From Tethya wilhelma (lineage: Eukaryota > Porifera > Demospongiae > Tethyida > Tethyidae): 64,000 nucleotides of DNA. This document shows positions 1-11,075 of this stretch, in pieces. Both the position numbers and the translations under genes were made by a program. Each line of letters starts with the position of its first letter. Position 1 is the stretch's first letter. A model generated the notes under the pieces. The model did no database searches and had not been told where the DNA came from. It was given only the letters and a program-made list of their open reading frames with translations. The stretch lies in NCBI GenBank assembly GCA_964030475.1, contig CAXIPT010000008.1, positions 2,480,141 to 2,544,140 of the forward strand, in the 5' to 3' direction.

Positions 1-950
1 GTCCATCCAGTAACCCTGGCCCAGGGAGAGCATGACAGGTTACAAGGTCAGCCCACCCTGATGACAGATATCGAGTGTACTGGTTCTTTACTGTATTTCC
101 AATATCTGCAAATTTCCTGTAATGCAGTTTGAGGATAAATGATTATGTTTTTTTAAAGCTCTCAGTGACTGCACGTACGCTGAGCAGAATTACTTTAGTC
201 ACTTTGTGTGTGTCTGTGAATTTGTTCTATTCATTCACCTGAAGATTGGGGGCACTAAATGTTGCCAACTAATGTACCAACGTGACTGTTTTGACTTAGG
301 AGTCAAAAGGCTGTAAGCTCCAGTTTCAATCATCTCTAATGCTGGCTATAATCATACGTACGGTAGTACGTATAGTAGGAATGGGCCGACTGCCGCATAG
401 ACACAATACAAAATGTTTATCACCATAAAAATCTAGCAAGACAAAGTTAAGCCTTCACACTTGCTCAGAAGCTCTTTTAGGCTGATTACCAACAGTATGT
501 AGGGCCTAAAGCTTACAGAAACTTTCCAAAGCACTCGTAGAGAGCGCTAGTCAAAAGTTACACCCACGCAATTTTGTTCTCACTTACTTACTTACTTACT
601 TACTTACTTCCTTCCTTACTTACTGACTTACTTGAACGCTGTTTCCAGACTAACAGAAGAATTTGAGCTAGCTTTGACAACACAAAGTAACTTCTTTTCA
701 TCCGAACTAGGGTCTTTTACCCTCGTTTACTGCCTAAATGTGTTAAAACAAGAGCTAGAAAGCTTTGTAACTTCAGTATAAATTTGTGTACTTCATGTGT
801 AGCCATTTTTCTAGTAGAGTTCAAAGGTCGTCAAGTTGTCTCATCCACGTGGCATTTAATGCGCATGCGCATTAGCCACATACTACTACTCAAGTATTTT
901 TGTAGAGACTCCAGTCTCTGAGAGTCTCCTCACTTTAATGTTGAAAAAAA
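1..950. other. Non-genic left edge with TTAC microsatellite
   Basis: No supported gene. A (TTAC)n microsatellite with a few TTCC interruptions lies at about 582-633. The last part of the stretch leads into the retrotransposon remnant that starts near 951. Confidence 0.6.
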
Positions 951-3740
951 GTGAATGAACAAGTAGTAAAAATTTCAAAAAATAAGCAGTGTAGGAATGG
1001 GCAGTGCTGTAAAAAGTATTGGAACAAGGAATGGTCTCAATTTCGGCACATGACTACTTCATTNTGTATCACTCTCGAAGATCATCCTCTCAACACATCA
1101 GACCATCTGCCAGTCAAATGTACCATAGATATGTCTCATCTCCGTCTCCCTGTATCCTCTGCATTTCCATCGAATCTTCTAAACTGGACTGAGGGTGAGA
1201 AACTGCACCAAACTACTCTGTATGCTAAGGCATCTGACGAAGTTGTAAGACCCCTCCTTCAGAAAGAGTTTCACTCCATTGAAGAAATTGATCGAGAGAT
1301 AAATGAAGTTTGTCAAAAGATTGTAAGAGTGGCTGAAAATCTGATCCCCAGAAAGAACAACAAACCAAGTACACACATCAAAGACAAAACCCTCTCTCAT
1401 CTTTGTTGGAAGAGCCGTGTTGCATTCAGAAAATGGAAAGAGGCTGGAAGACCCACACAGGGTCCAATTGTTGAGAATAGGAAGAATTGCAAGCAGAAGG
1501 TCACTTCGCACATCAACACTAGACAAGTTCGGAGACAAATTCGTCGGGATGAGCTAATCCAATGAAATCATCCACATCGTTTCAACTCCTTTAAGAAGCC
1601 AAATGTGGAGTGCACTAGGCTGCTTTCTGAGCAAGATAACTCCATTTCAGACACCCAAGAGCTTCTTGGATGTTGGGCAGACCACAGACTCCAAGTCTGA
1701 TTCGAACCACCTTCTGCAGTCCTGTGACAGTACTGTGAACGACTACCTCACACTCGTACGGAAACAGGATAACATTCTCGATTGTGAGTTTAGTGTCGAA
1801 GAGATCGAGTATGCAATTCATCATCTCAAACAAGGTCGGGTAAGGGGTGCCAATGATGTCTCACCTGAGCATCTAAAATTCAGTGGCCCCATTTTTTGCA
1901 ACTGGCTTTGCCAGATTTTCAACCAAATCTGTAGACTCGAACAGATACCCAATTGTCTCAAACATGGCTTCATCATACCCGCCTATAAAGGAAAGGGTAG
2001 AGACCCATTGTTGAGGAAAAGCTACAGGGGAGTCACACTTACATCTGTTCTAGCTAAAGCTCTTGAAATTGCTCTCATCCAGAGAATCAACCCTGTCCTA
2101 GATGATGCTGGCATTCCTCAGCTCACACAAACAGCCTACAGGAAGGGGGTATCTTGTCAGGACTCTATTCTTGCAGGCAGAAAGAGCAGTGCTCGTTTGT
2201 GAATGGAGGAGACAATGTGTACACATGTTTCTATGATCTTGCCAGCGCTTTTGACACGGTGGAGTTCAGCGTTCTTCTGACAGAGCTCTTCAGGGCTGGT
2301 ATCTATGGAAAATGTTGGAGGCTCATTCGTCACTGGTATTGCAATCTCACCAGCCAAGTGAGGTTGGGAAGAAGCTTGTCTAGAAGTTTCAGCCTGGCAA
2401 GGGGCATCAGACAGGGCTCAGTTCTCTCTCCCTCCTTGTTCAATCTAGTGCTAGATCCATTGTTGTCGAGCCTTGGTCTCAGCATCAATGGTCTGTTTTT
2501 AGGAGCATTCTCTCATTCAGATGACATCAGGACTAGTGCTACTAATATTCATGACGCTTCCAAGCAGTCAACTCGTTCACTAATGCTCGTGGATTGAGCC
2601 TGTGTGTCCTGAAAAATGTGCTGTTCTCACCTCAAATCTTTTGTTGCTCAACACAATTGGTGATTCTCAGCTCCCAGTCGAGTCAGCTGTGAAGTGCCTG
2701 GGAGTGTGGTGGGACTTCTCTGCTAATAGCAAGATCTCAATCAAGGAAAATTCACAAAGCTTGTGCAGCTTTTTTCTCCCATGGAGACTTGGGCAGTTTC
2801 CAAGGGCAGCTCAATCCGCTATCCTCAAGAAGCTGCTGTATCATCCCCGTTCTGATGTTTGGTTCAGAGTCGTGGTCTCTCAACAAGACCCTACTGAACA
2901 AGCTGGAATCTTTCCAAGCGGAAGTGGGCAAACGAATTTTGCAACTTTTAAAATTCACCTCTATCTCAACCCCACTTCTTGCCCTTAACTGGCCAACGAT
3001 GTGCGCCCACATTATATGCAGTAAGATATCTTATCTTCTAAGAATCTTCAACGATCAAGAATCCACTCTTAAGTCTGAAGTCTTCAACGCAATAGCGGCC
3101 TCAGATGTGCAATCACTAGACCTGGTCAAACAATGCAAATTTCTAGAATCTCACATCATCTCTCTCAAAGGCCTCACTGAAGACATCCTCTGAAACTCAA
3201 ATGAGTTAAGTGTTAGAAGTGTGAGAGAATGTATTCTAAAGGAAGATAGGCTTAGTATTCTATCGTCTTCTGAAAGACACCCCTCTCTGCTATACCCTCT
3301 AAAGATTGCTAGAGTGCACAGCTGGATGAGACTGTGGGAAAAAGCCCTGGAGTATGGTGAGAAAGGAACCAAGGCAGCTCTTGCATTCCTCAAGCTGCTA
3401 TCTCTGACGATGTTCAGTGAAAGAAGATGCCCAGTCGAGGATTGTGTTTTCGTTGTCCCAGTAGAGTCTCCACTTTGTGAACACTATATCGAATGCCACA
3501 CCTCTCTTGAATCTCCAGACAAGCTGTCAGAGTTTATTATGAACTTAGATACTGAAAATTTCTCAGAACTCCAAGACATTGGTCTATCAATTAGGTTGCC
3601 ATTTTAACAGCAGATTCCATCTCCAGACAACTCTAGCGCTTCAGTTTTTTTGGCATTTTACTTCTTATACTCATACTGTTCTCTCTTTTCAAAGATTCTC
3701 TTGTCTTCACAAAAAAACAAAGTTCTCTTCGTGGCAGCTG
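951..3740 (+). pseudogene. Non-LTR retrotransposon (LINE) remnant, endonuclease tail plus reverse transcriptase
   Basis: This is a decayed reverse transcriptase that once copied element RNA at its insertion site. The reading moves through different frames: 951-1565, 1603-2202, 2154-2597, 2602-2988, 2789-3193 and 3221-3607. The first piece has an SDHLPV motif, typical of the end of an AP-type endonuclease. The next pieces have RT landmarks: GANDVSPEHLK, IIPAYKGKG, CFYDLASAFDTV and GIRQGSVLSPSLFN. Where the catalytic YADD box is expected the sequence reads HSDD. A C-terminal Cys/His cluster (CPVEDC, then CEHYIECH near 3430-3500) resembles the zinc motif that follows RT in many LINEs. At least four frameshifts and an in-frame stop near 3191 make it dead. 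An ambiguous base sits at 1064. The clade is not assigned. Confidence 0.9.
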
Positions 3741-3769
3741 CTCCAAAGATTCAAAAATGAGTATTGAGC

Positions 3770-5190
3770 ATGCGCAGTATTTGCAATGTGCTTTAATTGG
3801 AATAAACATTGATGATTTGAAGTTGTGTTGTTCTGAGCTCTGTTGAAGCTAAAATACTGATGAAAGGGGGTTGTCTGTTTGTATTACATGGAGAGGAATA
3901 ATGTACAAGCTTCTCAAGCTATTTGGTAGGTTCTATAGCTGCTCTATCTGGTCAGGCCAATGAGTGCAGAAGCCAAGCATAACCACTTCTTTCTACTAGC
4001 ACAGCCATGGTGAATGAAACAGCAATGCGGTGACCTGAATCAAATTTTATTGACCTATAGCTAGCTATATATGGCACAGTGACTTCAATTGAGAAAATAA
4101 AACAAGAAAATGCCAAGGAGATTGCACAAGTGTGACACTTCCGGCGTAATCAAATGTTTGAAGAGGGGTCCCATGGAGGCCAAATGGTAATGGCCTCAAT
4201 AAGGAGCAGTCGACATTTATAACAATGTATGAATATGTAACTGTAAAAATTTAGGTTATATAACCAAAGTGAAAATATTCAAAGTTTCATGTCATGACAT
4301 GCATGTAAAAGCATCAAGTTTTGTATAATCATACGTACGTTATCACTAAGACATTTTACAGCACCTGTATAGTTCAGATTCACTTTAAACAGTGTTGTAG
4401 TATGTTGGCTTAGGGGTCCACAGAAGAGTAATACTGTTCCACCTTCTTTTTGCTCGAAGCCGCTGTATATGCATGTCACGTACGTCACAACCAGACCTAG
4501 CTGTCAGGCCATCACTCCTGAGTCTTGAAACACTCCTTTGTGTTGTTATTTATTTGCATGTATACTGCAGTCCAAACTGACAGAAAAGGTTTCATGCTGC
4601 AAGTCTCTCTAAAGACCTTCAAAGTATATGATATAATACACAGCTTCTTTTACGTAGAAAGTGATGTTAGGATTTGATGTACAACAAAATTAATTCAGTG
4701 TTGTAGTGAATGGCATTTAGCGAATTACTGCAACCCGATTGAGTCTGATTTAAGTGACCGTGAGTGTCACTGAACTATGATAATTTACATAATGTGGACT
4801 GCATACCACACATATATAGCCCAGAACTCGAACATGATCAGTTATAACATGTCCACTGCACTGTACCAGGATCATATGCATGTGACAACACTTCTAATGA
4901 TAAATAATTGCTATCATGGCAAACAGGCTAACCACAACCTTCCCCAATTTAGTTTACAATCTTCTCACAACCTTGTACATTGGTTGCAAAATCTTACACA
5001 ACCAACCAACAATGTTGCCACAACCTCAACAACCTTGTCTCAAGGTTGTTACAACCATATGCAGGTTGTTACAAAGTTGAGATTTTTGTATGGGTATCTA
5101 TTGATCTGATTGAGTTAGCACGATCCAATGCACAACCCATGTCCTCCAACCCCTCGACGTAGGTGTATTTAAGAGTTTTAAAAGCAATTT
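3770..5190. other. Intergenic, no gene seen
   Basis: No supported coding sequence. Around 4930-5075 there are many short repeats of GGTTGT and its complement ACAACC, a local low-complexity patch. Nothing else was recognised. Confidence 0.5.
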
Positions 5191-5193
5191 TTC

Positions 5194-6216
5194 AAAAACA
5201 GCAGATATCTTGCTGCAAATCCTGGAAGAATGATCACAAGTGATAAGTTGGCATCTCTGGTTGCAGAGGCCTGGCCTCTATCTCTAACTCCTTTGAATTT
5301 TATGGCAGGTTTTAAGAAGACTGGAATTTACCCTACAAACCCCAGTGAGGTGGACAGGCAACTTGCCCCTTCAAAACTGTTCCAGAAACCGTCCACAGAT
5401 AACAGTCAAGATGGTTTAGCTTTTGAGAATCCAAAAAGTGATCCTCTTTTTTCACCAGACAAGGTAGAACTATATAAGATGAAGAGGGGTATGATTTGGA
5501 CGATCCAAGCTATACAGCATGGCTTAAAATTAATCATCCTGCAGTAACACCACGAAGTCATCCTCTTCATTAGTCTCTGATGAGCTGTCAAAAGGAAGTA
5601 GAATCTCAGCTGATTCAGGGATGACTAAATTGTCTGGTGGTGATGCACTATCTGAGATTCTTGCTCTACCACACCTTGAATCAAAACTGACTACGAGTAA
5701 ACGCAAGCCTGCTCTAAATGCTAAAGCTGTCTGTATTACAGATGACACAGTATTAGAAGATCTGAAGAGGAAAGAAGCTGAAAAGATTGAAGCAGAGAAA
5801 GAAAAGGAGGCAAAGAGAATTGATAGAGAAAGTAAGAAGATAAGAGAAGAGAAACGATTAGAGAGAGAACGTAAAAAGAAAGAAAGAGAAGGGAGGCAAT
5901 TGGTAGAGAGACAGAAAAAGAAGCCTGCTGTGAGTAATGGAAGGAAAACTAGGTCAAAGAAGTGTGTTATTCAAAAGAAAGCAATTGATGATGCCCTTGC
6001 AACTTTGCATCTGTTATCAAGTTCTGATGAAGATGACGATTTCTCTCAAAGAGATGGAGATTCAGGAGAACTAGAAGAAGATAATGCCACATGCCCAAAA
6101 TGTGGCATTAGCTTTCAGAAAAGTGGATTCAGTGTGATACATGGTTCAACAAAAAGTGTACTAATATAAAAGGACGAGTGCCTAAGGAGTATTATTGCGA
6201 TCTATGTGCTGTGTAA
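5194..6216 (+). pseudogene. C-terminal part of a pogo/Tigger-type DDE transposase with coiled coil and PHD-like finger
   Basis: Only the end of a cut-and-paste transposase remains. The block GFKKTGIYPTNPSEVD (about 5310-5360) is the signature just after the DDE catalytic core in pogo/Tigger/Jerky-like proteins. A different frame around 5485-5545 gives EEGYDLDDPSYTAWLK, also typical of the family. After a shift, 5621-6169 encodes a Lys/Glu-rich coiled coil (DLKRKEAEKIEAEK onwards), an acidic stretch (SSDEDDD) and CPKCG. A one-base frame change near 6120 then exposes WIQCDTWFNKKC and YYCDLC up to a stop at about 6215, which would complete a PHD-like zinc finger. The catalytic core is missing upstream. 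The related copy at 21.2-22.0 kb shares the SEIL and TDD-VL-LK spacing. Confidence 0.85.
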
Positions 6217-7206
6217 ATAATATAACTCATAATACATACACTGCTATCTGTTAATGTTAATATAGTTTTTTTGTAATATTGCATGTATACTGAGAAAAAA
6301 AATTAATGTATGTTGTGTACCTATTCTTGAAAAAATAATTTTGCTGACCTTGCATCTTTGACCGGAAATTATGAGCTAAAACATTTTTGTGACTCATAAT
6401 TGCCTCGCTTACTCTAATAAAAGCTCATTATTATATTGATGAAGTTTTCATTTTAATTTTTTTGATCATTACTTGAGGAACATGATTCAGAATGTTATTT
6501 CTTGATGAGGTGTGTGTTCCATACAAAGATCTCAGTCTGAACAACAGGGAAAACATCTTAGAAAGTGCCACTTCTTTGACAATGCTGAAATGGAACAACT
6601 TTTTTAATATACTGAATGGTGCCATTCAGTTTGTTAATACCCATTTTTGTTATAATTTATGTAGATACTCATGATCAATTAAAACATTGAAGCAACCGTC
6701 ACACCGTTGACCAATCCGAAAATAGCTAAGATACTTAAAATGAACAAACAACTGCAAAAAATTTTTAAAAAACGTAGCATGGGCATGCACATTTGTGCAA
6801 AGCTTACCGTATCTAGAGTCTGTGCACTATAGGCACTGTGGATACACAGGGTTTGGTTCCTGCTTTATAAATATTGGTCAACCAAGAGTGTATAGATGTT
6901 GTACAGAAGTTCTTCTCTCTCTGTACATGGTGTTTCCATCCTGTGGTACCATCAAGAATAGGTTGCAGTACCATAGTACAAACTCTTTCTCTGCAAATAT
7001 TCATGTTTTTTTGTATACTTATAATTTTGTGAAAAAAAATAGTGGAAAGGTTTTTACCCTTTCTATGTATTAATGTTGTCCATGAAAGTTGATTTTATGT
7101 CCTAGAAAACTGTTGGAGCCACAGGAAAATACAGGTTAGGAGGTGCTTTCAAATCAATTGAGTTCAACCCGTGTGGTTGTACAGCATGCTCAGTGTTTTC
7201 ATACAN
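6217..7206. other. Intergenic AT-rich stretch
   Basis: No gene recognised. A segment at about 6685-6780 (AACATTGAAGCAACCGT, then runs of A and T) resembles the inside of the element in the HERC2-like intron at about 59,955-60,030, so it is probably a relic of the same repeat family. A single ambiguous base at 7206 ends the stretch. Confidence 0.45.
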
Positions 7207-7342
7207 GACAACCGGTCAACTAGTCCAAGCCTGGGAAGGAAAATCCACGAAACACCCCAAACTCCTTGCACTCATGCATGTTTTATTTCTGTGATACATT
7301 CAGGATGGGTAGGAACTGCATGCGCCTGTGCTTTAAAGCTTA
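7207..7342 (+). repeat. Short arm of dispersed repeat R
   Basis: About 135 bases from GACAACCGGTCAACTAGTCC to GCCTGTGCTTTAAAGC. They match 38,690-38,818 in the same orientation and 8100-8226 in reverse. The arm therefore forms a roughly 1-kb foldback with 8100-8226. It begins directly after the ambiguous base at 7206. Confidence 0.85.
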
Positions 7343-7790
7343 TTTGTTATTATCATAGACCATTTCTAGGATCTGGAATTTTATGTCTGCTCGTTTGTGG
7401 TTACTTTTTTGTATATGTTTGCCTATGCCACGGCTATTTGATTTTAGGTGTTCAAATATTTGGTATTTAATTGGTCTGGTTGACATTCCAACATATTGTG
7501 CTTTGCAATCTTTATGAGTGCAAGTGGCTAGATATATGAAATTTTTGGTGTCGCAATTGTATTTTTCATATGGGACAGGCAGATTTACCGGGTGTTTGGT
7601 TCTGTCGTGGCTGCTTGTTGCGAAAGTGTTGGTGATTAGGATTTTCATTAATGAAGCAGTTCTTTTTATGGGGTTGGTGAAGTTATTTAGTTTGTCTTGG
7701 AACAGGTTGAGTGGATACTTTTCATCAATGGTGATTGGATTGGTATGTGGGGTTATTTGTTTGACTAGTCTTATTTTCCGAGTCTTTTGA
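7340..7790 (-). pseudogene. Penelope-like element GIY-YIG endonuclease fragment
   Basis: The minus strand encodes about 150 residues that look like the C-terminal endonuclease of Penelope-like retroelements: a Cys/His stretch (NCDTKNFIYLATCTHKDC), then QYVGMST, a spaced EHLKS, an H near IGKHIQKSNH and a terminal ILEMVYD. This IYLATC...QYVG order is the Penelope variant of GIY-YIG, which nicks DNA to prime reverse transcription. The reverse transcriptase part is absent. The frame ends right where a repeat shared with 8.1 kb and 38.8 kb begins, and the expected C-terminal REYWIYKL piece is missing. That piece occurs instead on the other strand at about 7960-8060. Confidence 0.7.
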
Positions 7791-7845
7791 CAGTGGGGCT
7801 AGTTTAGCTCTGACTATATACACAAGTATGTAGTGTTTTAATGTA

Positions 7846-7925
7846 TTGACACACTAAATCATTTATCTGTCAGCTGACATTAGACTCTCTTCCAAGTCAT
7901 CCTCTTCATCTATCATCAGACCTTT
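7846..7925 (-). other. Copy of the HERC2-like gene's last codons and stop
   Basis: About 80 bases match 41,641-41,723 almost exactly: one substitution in the 3' flank plus a 3-base deletion. On the minus strand both read [14 protein letters not shown] followed by a stop. The copy includes about 17 bases beyond the stop. It lies between oppositely oriented Penelope-like fragments, so it was either captured by mobile DNA or both sites derive from one dispersed repeat. Confidence 0.85.
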
Positions 7926-7954
7926 GATCCTAGATCCTAGGAATGGCACCACCT

Positions 7955-8062
7955 TATCTTGATAGAGAAAATTTAAACACATGGTTAAAACAGAGAGAAT
8001 ATTGGATCTACAAATTAGGAACTCTGTCCAAACTTTCAACCAAAGGCCTAAATAAAACAATC
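7955..8062 (+). pseudogene. Penelope-like element C-terminal tail fragment
   Basis: The plus strand reads NLNTWLKQREYWIYKLGT followed by GLNK and stops. A REYWIYKL...GLN block is the usual end of the GIY-YIG domain in Penelope-like elements. It points opposite to the fragment at 7340-7790. Both fragments run into the same downstream repeat (GCTTTAAAGCACAGGCGC), giving a head-to-head inverted arrangement. Confidence 0.6.
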
Positions 8063-8099
8063 TAATAAATGAAACCAAATCCACATTACCAATATAAGC

Positions 8100-8725
8100 T
8101 TTAAAGCACAGGCGCATGCAGTTCCCACCCATCCTGAATGTATCACAGAAATAAAACATGCATTAGTGCAAGGAGTTTGGGGTATTTCGTGGATTTTCCT
8201 TCCCAGGCTTGGACTAGTTGACTGGTTGTCTCAGTACCCCAGGTAACTGAGGTTAGTACAGCTGCGACTATTGCAAACAGCTCCTGCCACTGAATGGATA
8301 CTGTGTCTGATAGTCATTGGTAGCTATAATGAAACCATCTACCTTGGAAGAATGCTCCACAACCATCGGTTCCTAAAGCGTCAGTCTAGAGTCACAAGCC
8401 AGGAGCATTGGCGACTTCATCCTTTAGGAAAAAGGCTTTGCCATTCTGGATGGTAGGAAGGATATCCACCAGTTGATGTCTACTTTGGCATGGTTGTTGC
8501 GTAGGCTCTTAACTTTTTCCAAAAGGTTTCCGGGACTGAACGACAAAGTAGAAGTCACACCCACAATTTTTGATGACCACACCCTAAACACGCCCAAAAA
8601 GTAGCGCAAATAAAATTTACGGTTCAAGGGGCAACTACCAGTCACTTAGTACTTGTACCTGCGACCGCAGTCAAGATCTTGACCGTATAATTTCCATTTT
8701 GACTGTTGTCGGTAGCTAAAATTTG
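8100..8725 (-). repeat. Dispersed repeat R, inverted with respect to the 38.2-kb copy
   Basis: About 620 bases are the reverse complement of about 38,205-38,820 with only scattered differences. Examples are GAATGCTCCACAACCATCGG here against its complement near 38,560, and the pair around GTGTTTAGGG near 38,340. No protein similarity was recognised in either strand; short open frames here are not conserved in the partner copy. Confidence 0.9.
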
Positions 8726-8747
8726 ATCTTGACCATTGACCGAATGG
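8652..8747 (+). repeat. Left end of GTAC-terminal foldback element
   Basis: Starts GTACTTGTACCTGCGACCGC and continues with AGTCAAGATCTTGACC. It matches the left end of the complete 231-bp element at 39,112-39,342 and, inverted, 38,214-38,262. The copy stops at the ambiguous base 8748. Confidence 0.75.
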
Positions 8748-8748
8748 N

Positions 8749-9290
8749 AGTTATTCGCGTGAATATTTGTATTGCGCTAATGGGCCATCCGTGCCATTCC
8801 TATGTACCCAGTACTACCGTACTGGGAATACTAATAGCAGACACAATCAAGGGATTGAGATTACTGGTGATATTATTCCAGAGTAAAAGAGGGGATTCTA
8901 TAACACAAAAGTGGTAGAGAAAGAATCCAAAAGTTGGCAAATTATTGTACAGCAAATTCAAAGGGAACAAAGCTACTAACTATGGGGCTCAAATGGAAGA
9001 CAAGAATACAAAACACACCAATGGGCATCCTGGTTTAGAAGTTCAAACATGTGGGCTTTTCATCTCTCTGGACACACCTTGGCTCTCTGCATTCCCTGAT
9101 GGACTTGTGAACATTCCCAACGATCCTTTTCAATCACTAGGAATACTTGAGATTAAAAAATCCATACAATGTCCGGGAACAAAGTATAACAGAAGCGTGT
9201 GGCTCCTCTTCATTCTGCTTGGAAATAACTGACAATAACACGTACAAGCTCAAACACAAACATGACTTTTACTTCCAAATTCAATGCCAA
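8749..9290. other. Intergenic; contains start of GAATATTTGTATTG repeat family
   Basis: No gene. The start (GAATATTTGTATTGCGCTAA, then GGCCATCCGTGCCATTCC) recurs near 11,595 and 26,698, marking another dispersed repeat. The rest shows nothing recognisable. Confidence 0.5.
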
Positions 9291-9297
9291 GTGTAAA

Positions 9298-9475
9298 TAC
9301 CGTAAATCATGAAAATTTCGTAGTTGATAAATTTTCGTAGTTGAGTACGAAAATTAAAAGTACAAAAAATTGCAAACTAGTGGGTGGGGCTGCGTAATGC
9401 AGTGATGCTAAGTTGACATGAAAATTTATCGTACTAAATATTTTTAACACGAAAATTTCGCGATTTTGATTTGGG
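9298..9475. repeat. Degenerate MITE, TACCGTAAATC family
   Basis: Left end TACCGTAAATCATGAAAATT followed by TTCGTAGTTGA. The interior GTGGGTGGGGCTGCGTAA and the AACACGAAAATTTCG right end match the better preserved copy at 35,840-36,029. The right terminus here is eroded. Confidence 0.65.
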
Positions 9476-9479
9476 GTAG

Positions 9480-10410
9480 AAACTGGTATGACTTTGTGGT
9501 GAGGACCAATAAGAATATGCACATTGAAAGGATATAGGATATACTGGGATGATCATTGGTGAAAAGAGCAAGTGTCAACATTTTACTTTAATGCACTTTT
9601 AGGTTCAAAAGAGGAGGAATTGCACACCCCACATACACACAAAGTTACACATTTCATGCTCCTACTCTGTCACTTGTCTTTCAAGCTTTCGCACCTGAGT
9701 CCTGTTCTAGACTTCACAATTGCATACTAGCTACACTTAAACAGCATTCATATGCATAAGCTTTACCTCATTTTGGTGAGGTGCCTTTGTGACTTAATTT
9801 TTGAAGGAGTAGAGGTATAAGTACAGTGGAGCACATACTGAGTGTGGAGTGCTATAATTAGAAATGATCTTCCTCTAAATTAAATCTAGATTAAAATGGC
9901 AGCGTGTATCCCCAGAAAAGATGTCAATGGTCAAAAGAAAGCATGACAGTAGCAATGAAGAGTATATTGCCCAACAAAACCATGAGAAGAAGGGTAAAGA
10001 ACAATGATGTCCTAGACCAGGCTCTCCAACAACATTTAATAATTCATCAGCTACTTGGGAAATCGAGTTGATGACGCTTTTCCAGATAGATAAATGTGCG
10101 TTATTTGGAATCCGAACGTTGCCTGCCTGCTTTATCTGAAGATTTCTGGTTGTACTGAAGTCTATGTAACCTTTCAGTCTTCAGTAGATGAATACACTAC
10201 TTTCAGGTTTGTTATGTAGTTGTCATTATAAGATGAGCAAAACAAGTAAATTTTGTTAGATACAGCTCCAGACTCCTGAGATGCTTCACTAATAGCATTA
10301 TAAGCTATAACATCCATGCTGATATCCATGTGTACATGTAACTAACATATCCACACAAACTCAAATGTGATTCATAGAATAATGAAAAAATGAGAATAAA
10401 ACAGTAAAAA
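9480..10410. other. Intergenic, nothing recognised
   Basis: No coding or structural feature could be supported in this AT-rich stretch. Confidence 0.45.
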
Positions 10411-10413
10411 AAA

Positions 10414-10631
10414 CACATTGGAATGTATTAAGACAGGAATGGCAAATTATAAAAAGAACGCAAACAAGATGGAATGGCTGCTTAAATTTAGAATTGTTCC
10501 TATGGGCGACTCAAACATGGAAAGAGAGTACTACATGTAGCCCACACAGGAAGAATTCTGCACACACTCAAACAACCATTCCATCTTGTTTGTGTTCTTT
10601 TTACGATTTGCCATTCCTACATTTCCAATGT
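10414..10631. repeat. Foldback MITE, ACATTGGAA family, copy 1
   Basis: Long imperfect inverted arms. The left arm (ACATTGGAATGTATTAAGAC to GCAAACAAGATGGAATGGCTG) pairs with the right arm (CCATTCCATCTTGTTTGTGT to CCTACATTTCCAATGT). The loop is under 100 bases with no coding capacity, as expected for a non-autonomous DNA transposon. Confidence 0.8.
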
Positions 10632-10762
10632 TTTTTTTTACTTCTTGAATTAATGTACAAAATAAATTCGGATGCTGTAACTATGCGTTTATGCTTACCA
10701 CAAACCATAAAAAAAACAGCTGTAACAAACAGGATTATTAACCCTTGCGCATCTAGGGTTAC

Positions 10763-10791
10763 GGTGTGTGTGTGTGTGTGTGTGTGTGTGT
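10763..10791. repeat. (TG)n microsatellite
   Basis: An uninterrupted GT/TG dinucleotide run of about 29 bases. Confidence 0.95.
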
Positions 10792-10862
10792 TCCAACTAT
10801 ATCTCAAGAACAACAGCTCCAGTCTTCAAAAGCGGCATACCAAGGTAAAACAAGTACAATAG

Positions 10863-11075
10863 AAATGTAATAGGAATGGCCAAATCGTAAAAAAGTGAGC
10901 AAACAAGATAGGAATGGTTGTTAGATTGAGTGAGTTCATTTCACTGTGTCACCTTATGTTTGTATCTCTACTAAGCTCAATGACATTGTAGACACAGGAA
11001 CGAACTCGTTCAATCTAACAATCATTCTTGTTTGCTCACTTACGATTTGGCCATTCCTATGTTTGCATTACATTT
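10863..11075. repeat. Foldback MITE, ACATTGGAA family, copy 2
   Basis: Arms of about 65 bases. The left (AAATGTAATAGGAATGGCCA and onward to TGTTAGATTGA) is complementary to the right (TCAATCTAACAATCATTCTT to GCATTACATTT), with a few mismatches and a small insertion. It shares GGAATGGC...AAATCGTAAAAA...GCAAACAAGA with copy 1 and with a half copy at about 13,280-13,345. Confidence 0.8.

Noticed and set aside
1695..1715. GATTCGAACC, reminiscent of a tRNA T-loop
   Set aside because: It lies in reverse-transcriptase coding sequence and no cloverleaf can be drawn around it; no tRNA or rRNA gene was found in the window.
8271..8645. Short open frames in both strands within repeat R (8271-8456 and 8424-8645)
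   Set aside because: The frame is only partly shared with the inverted copy at 38.3 kb, and no domain is visible, so it is treated as non-coding repeat.
10494..10862. 122-codon plus-strand frame across the TG microsatellite
   Set aside because: It spans a MITE arm and a dinucleotide repeat (encoding alternating Val/Cys) and has no recognisable similarity.
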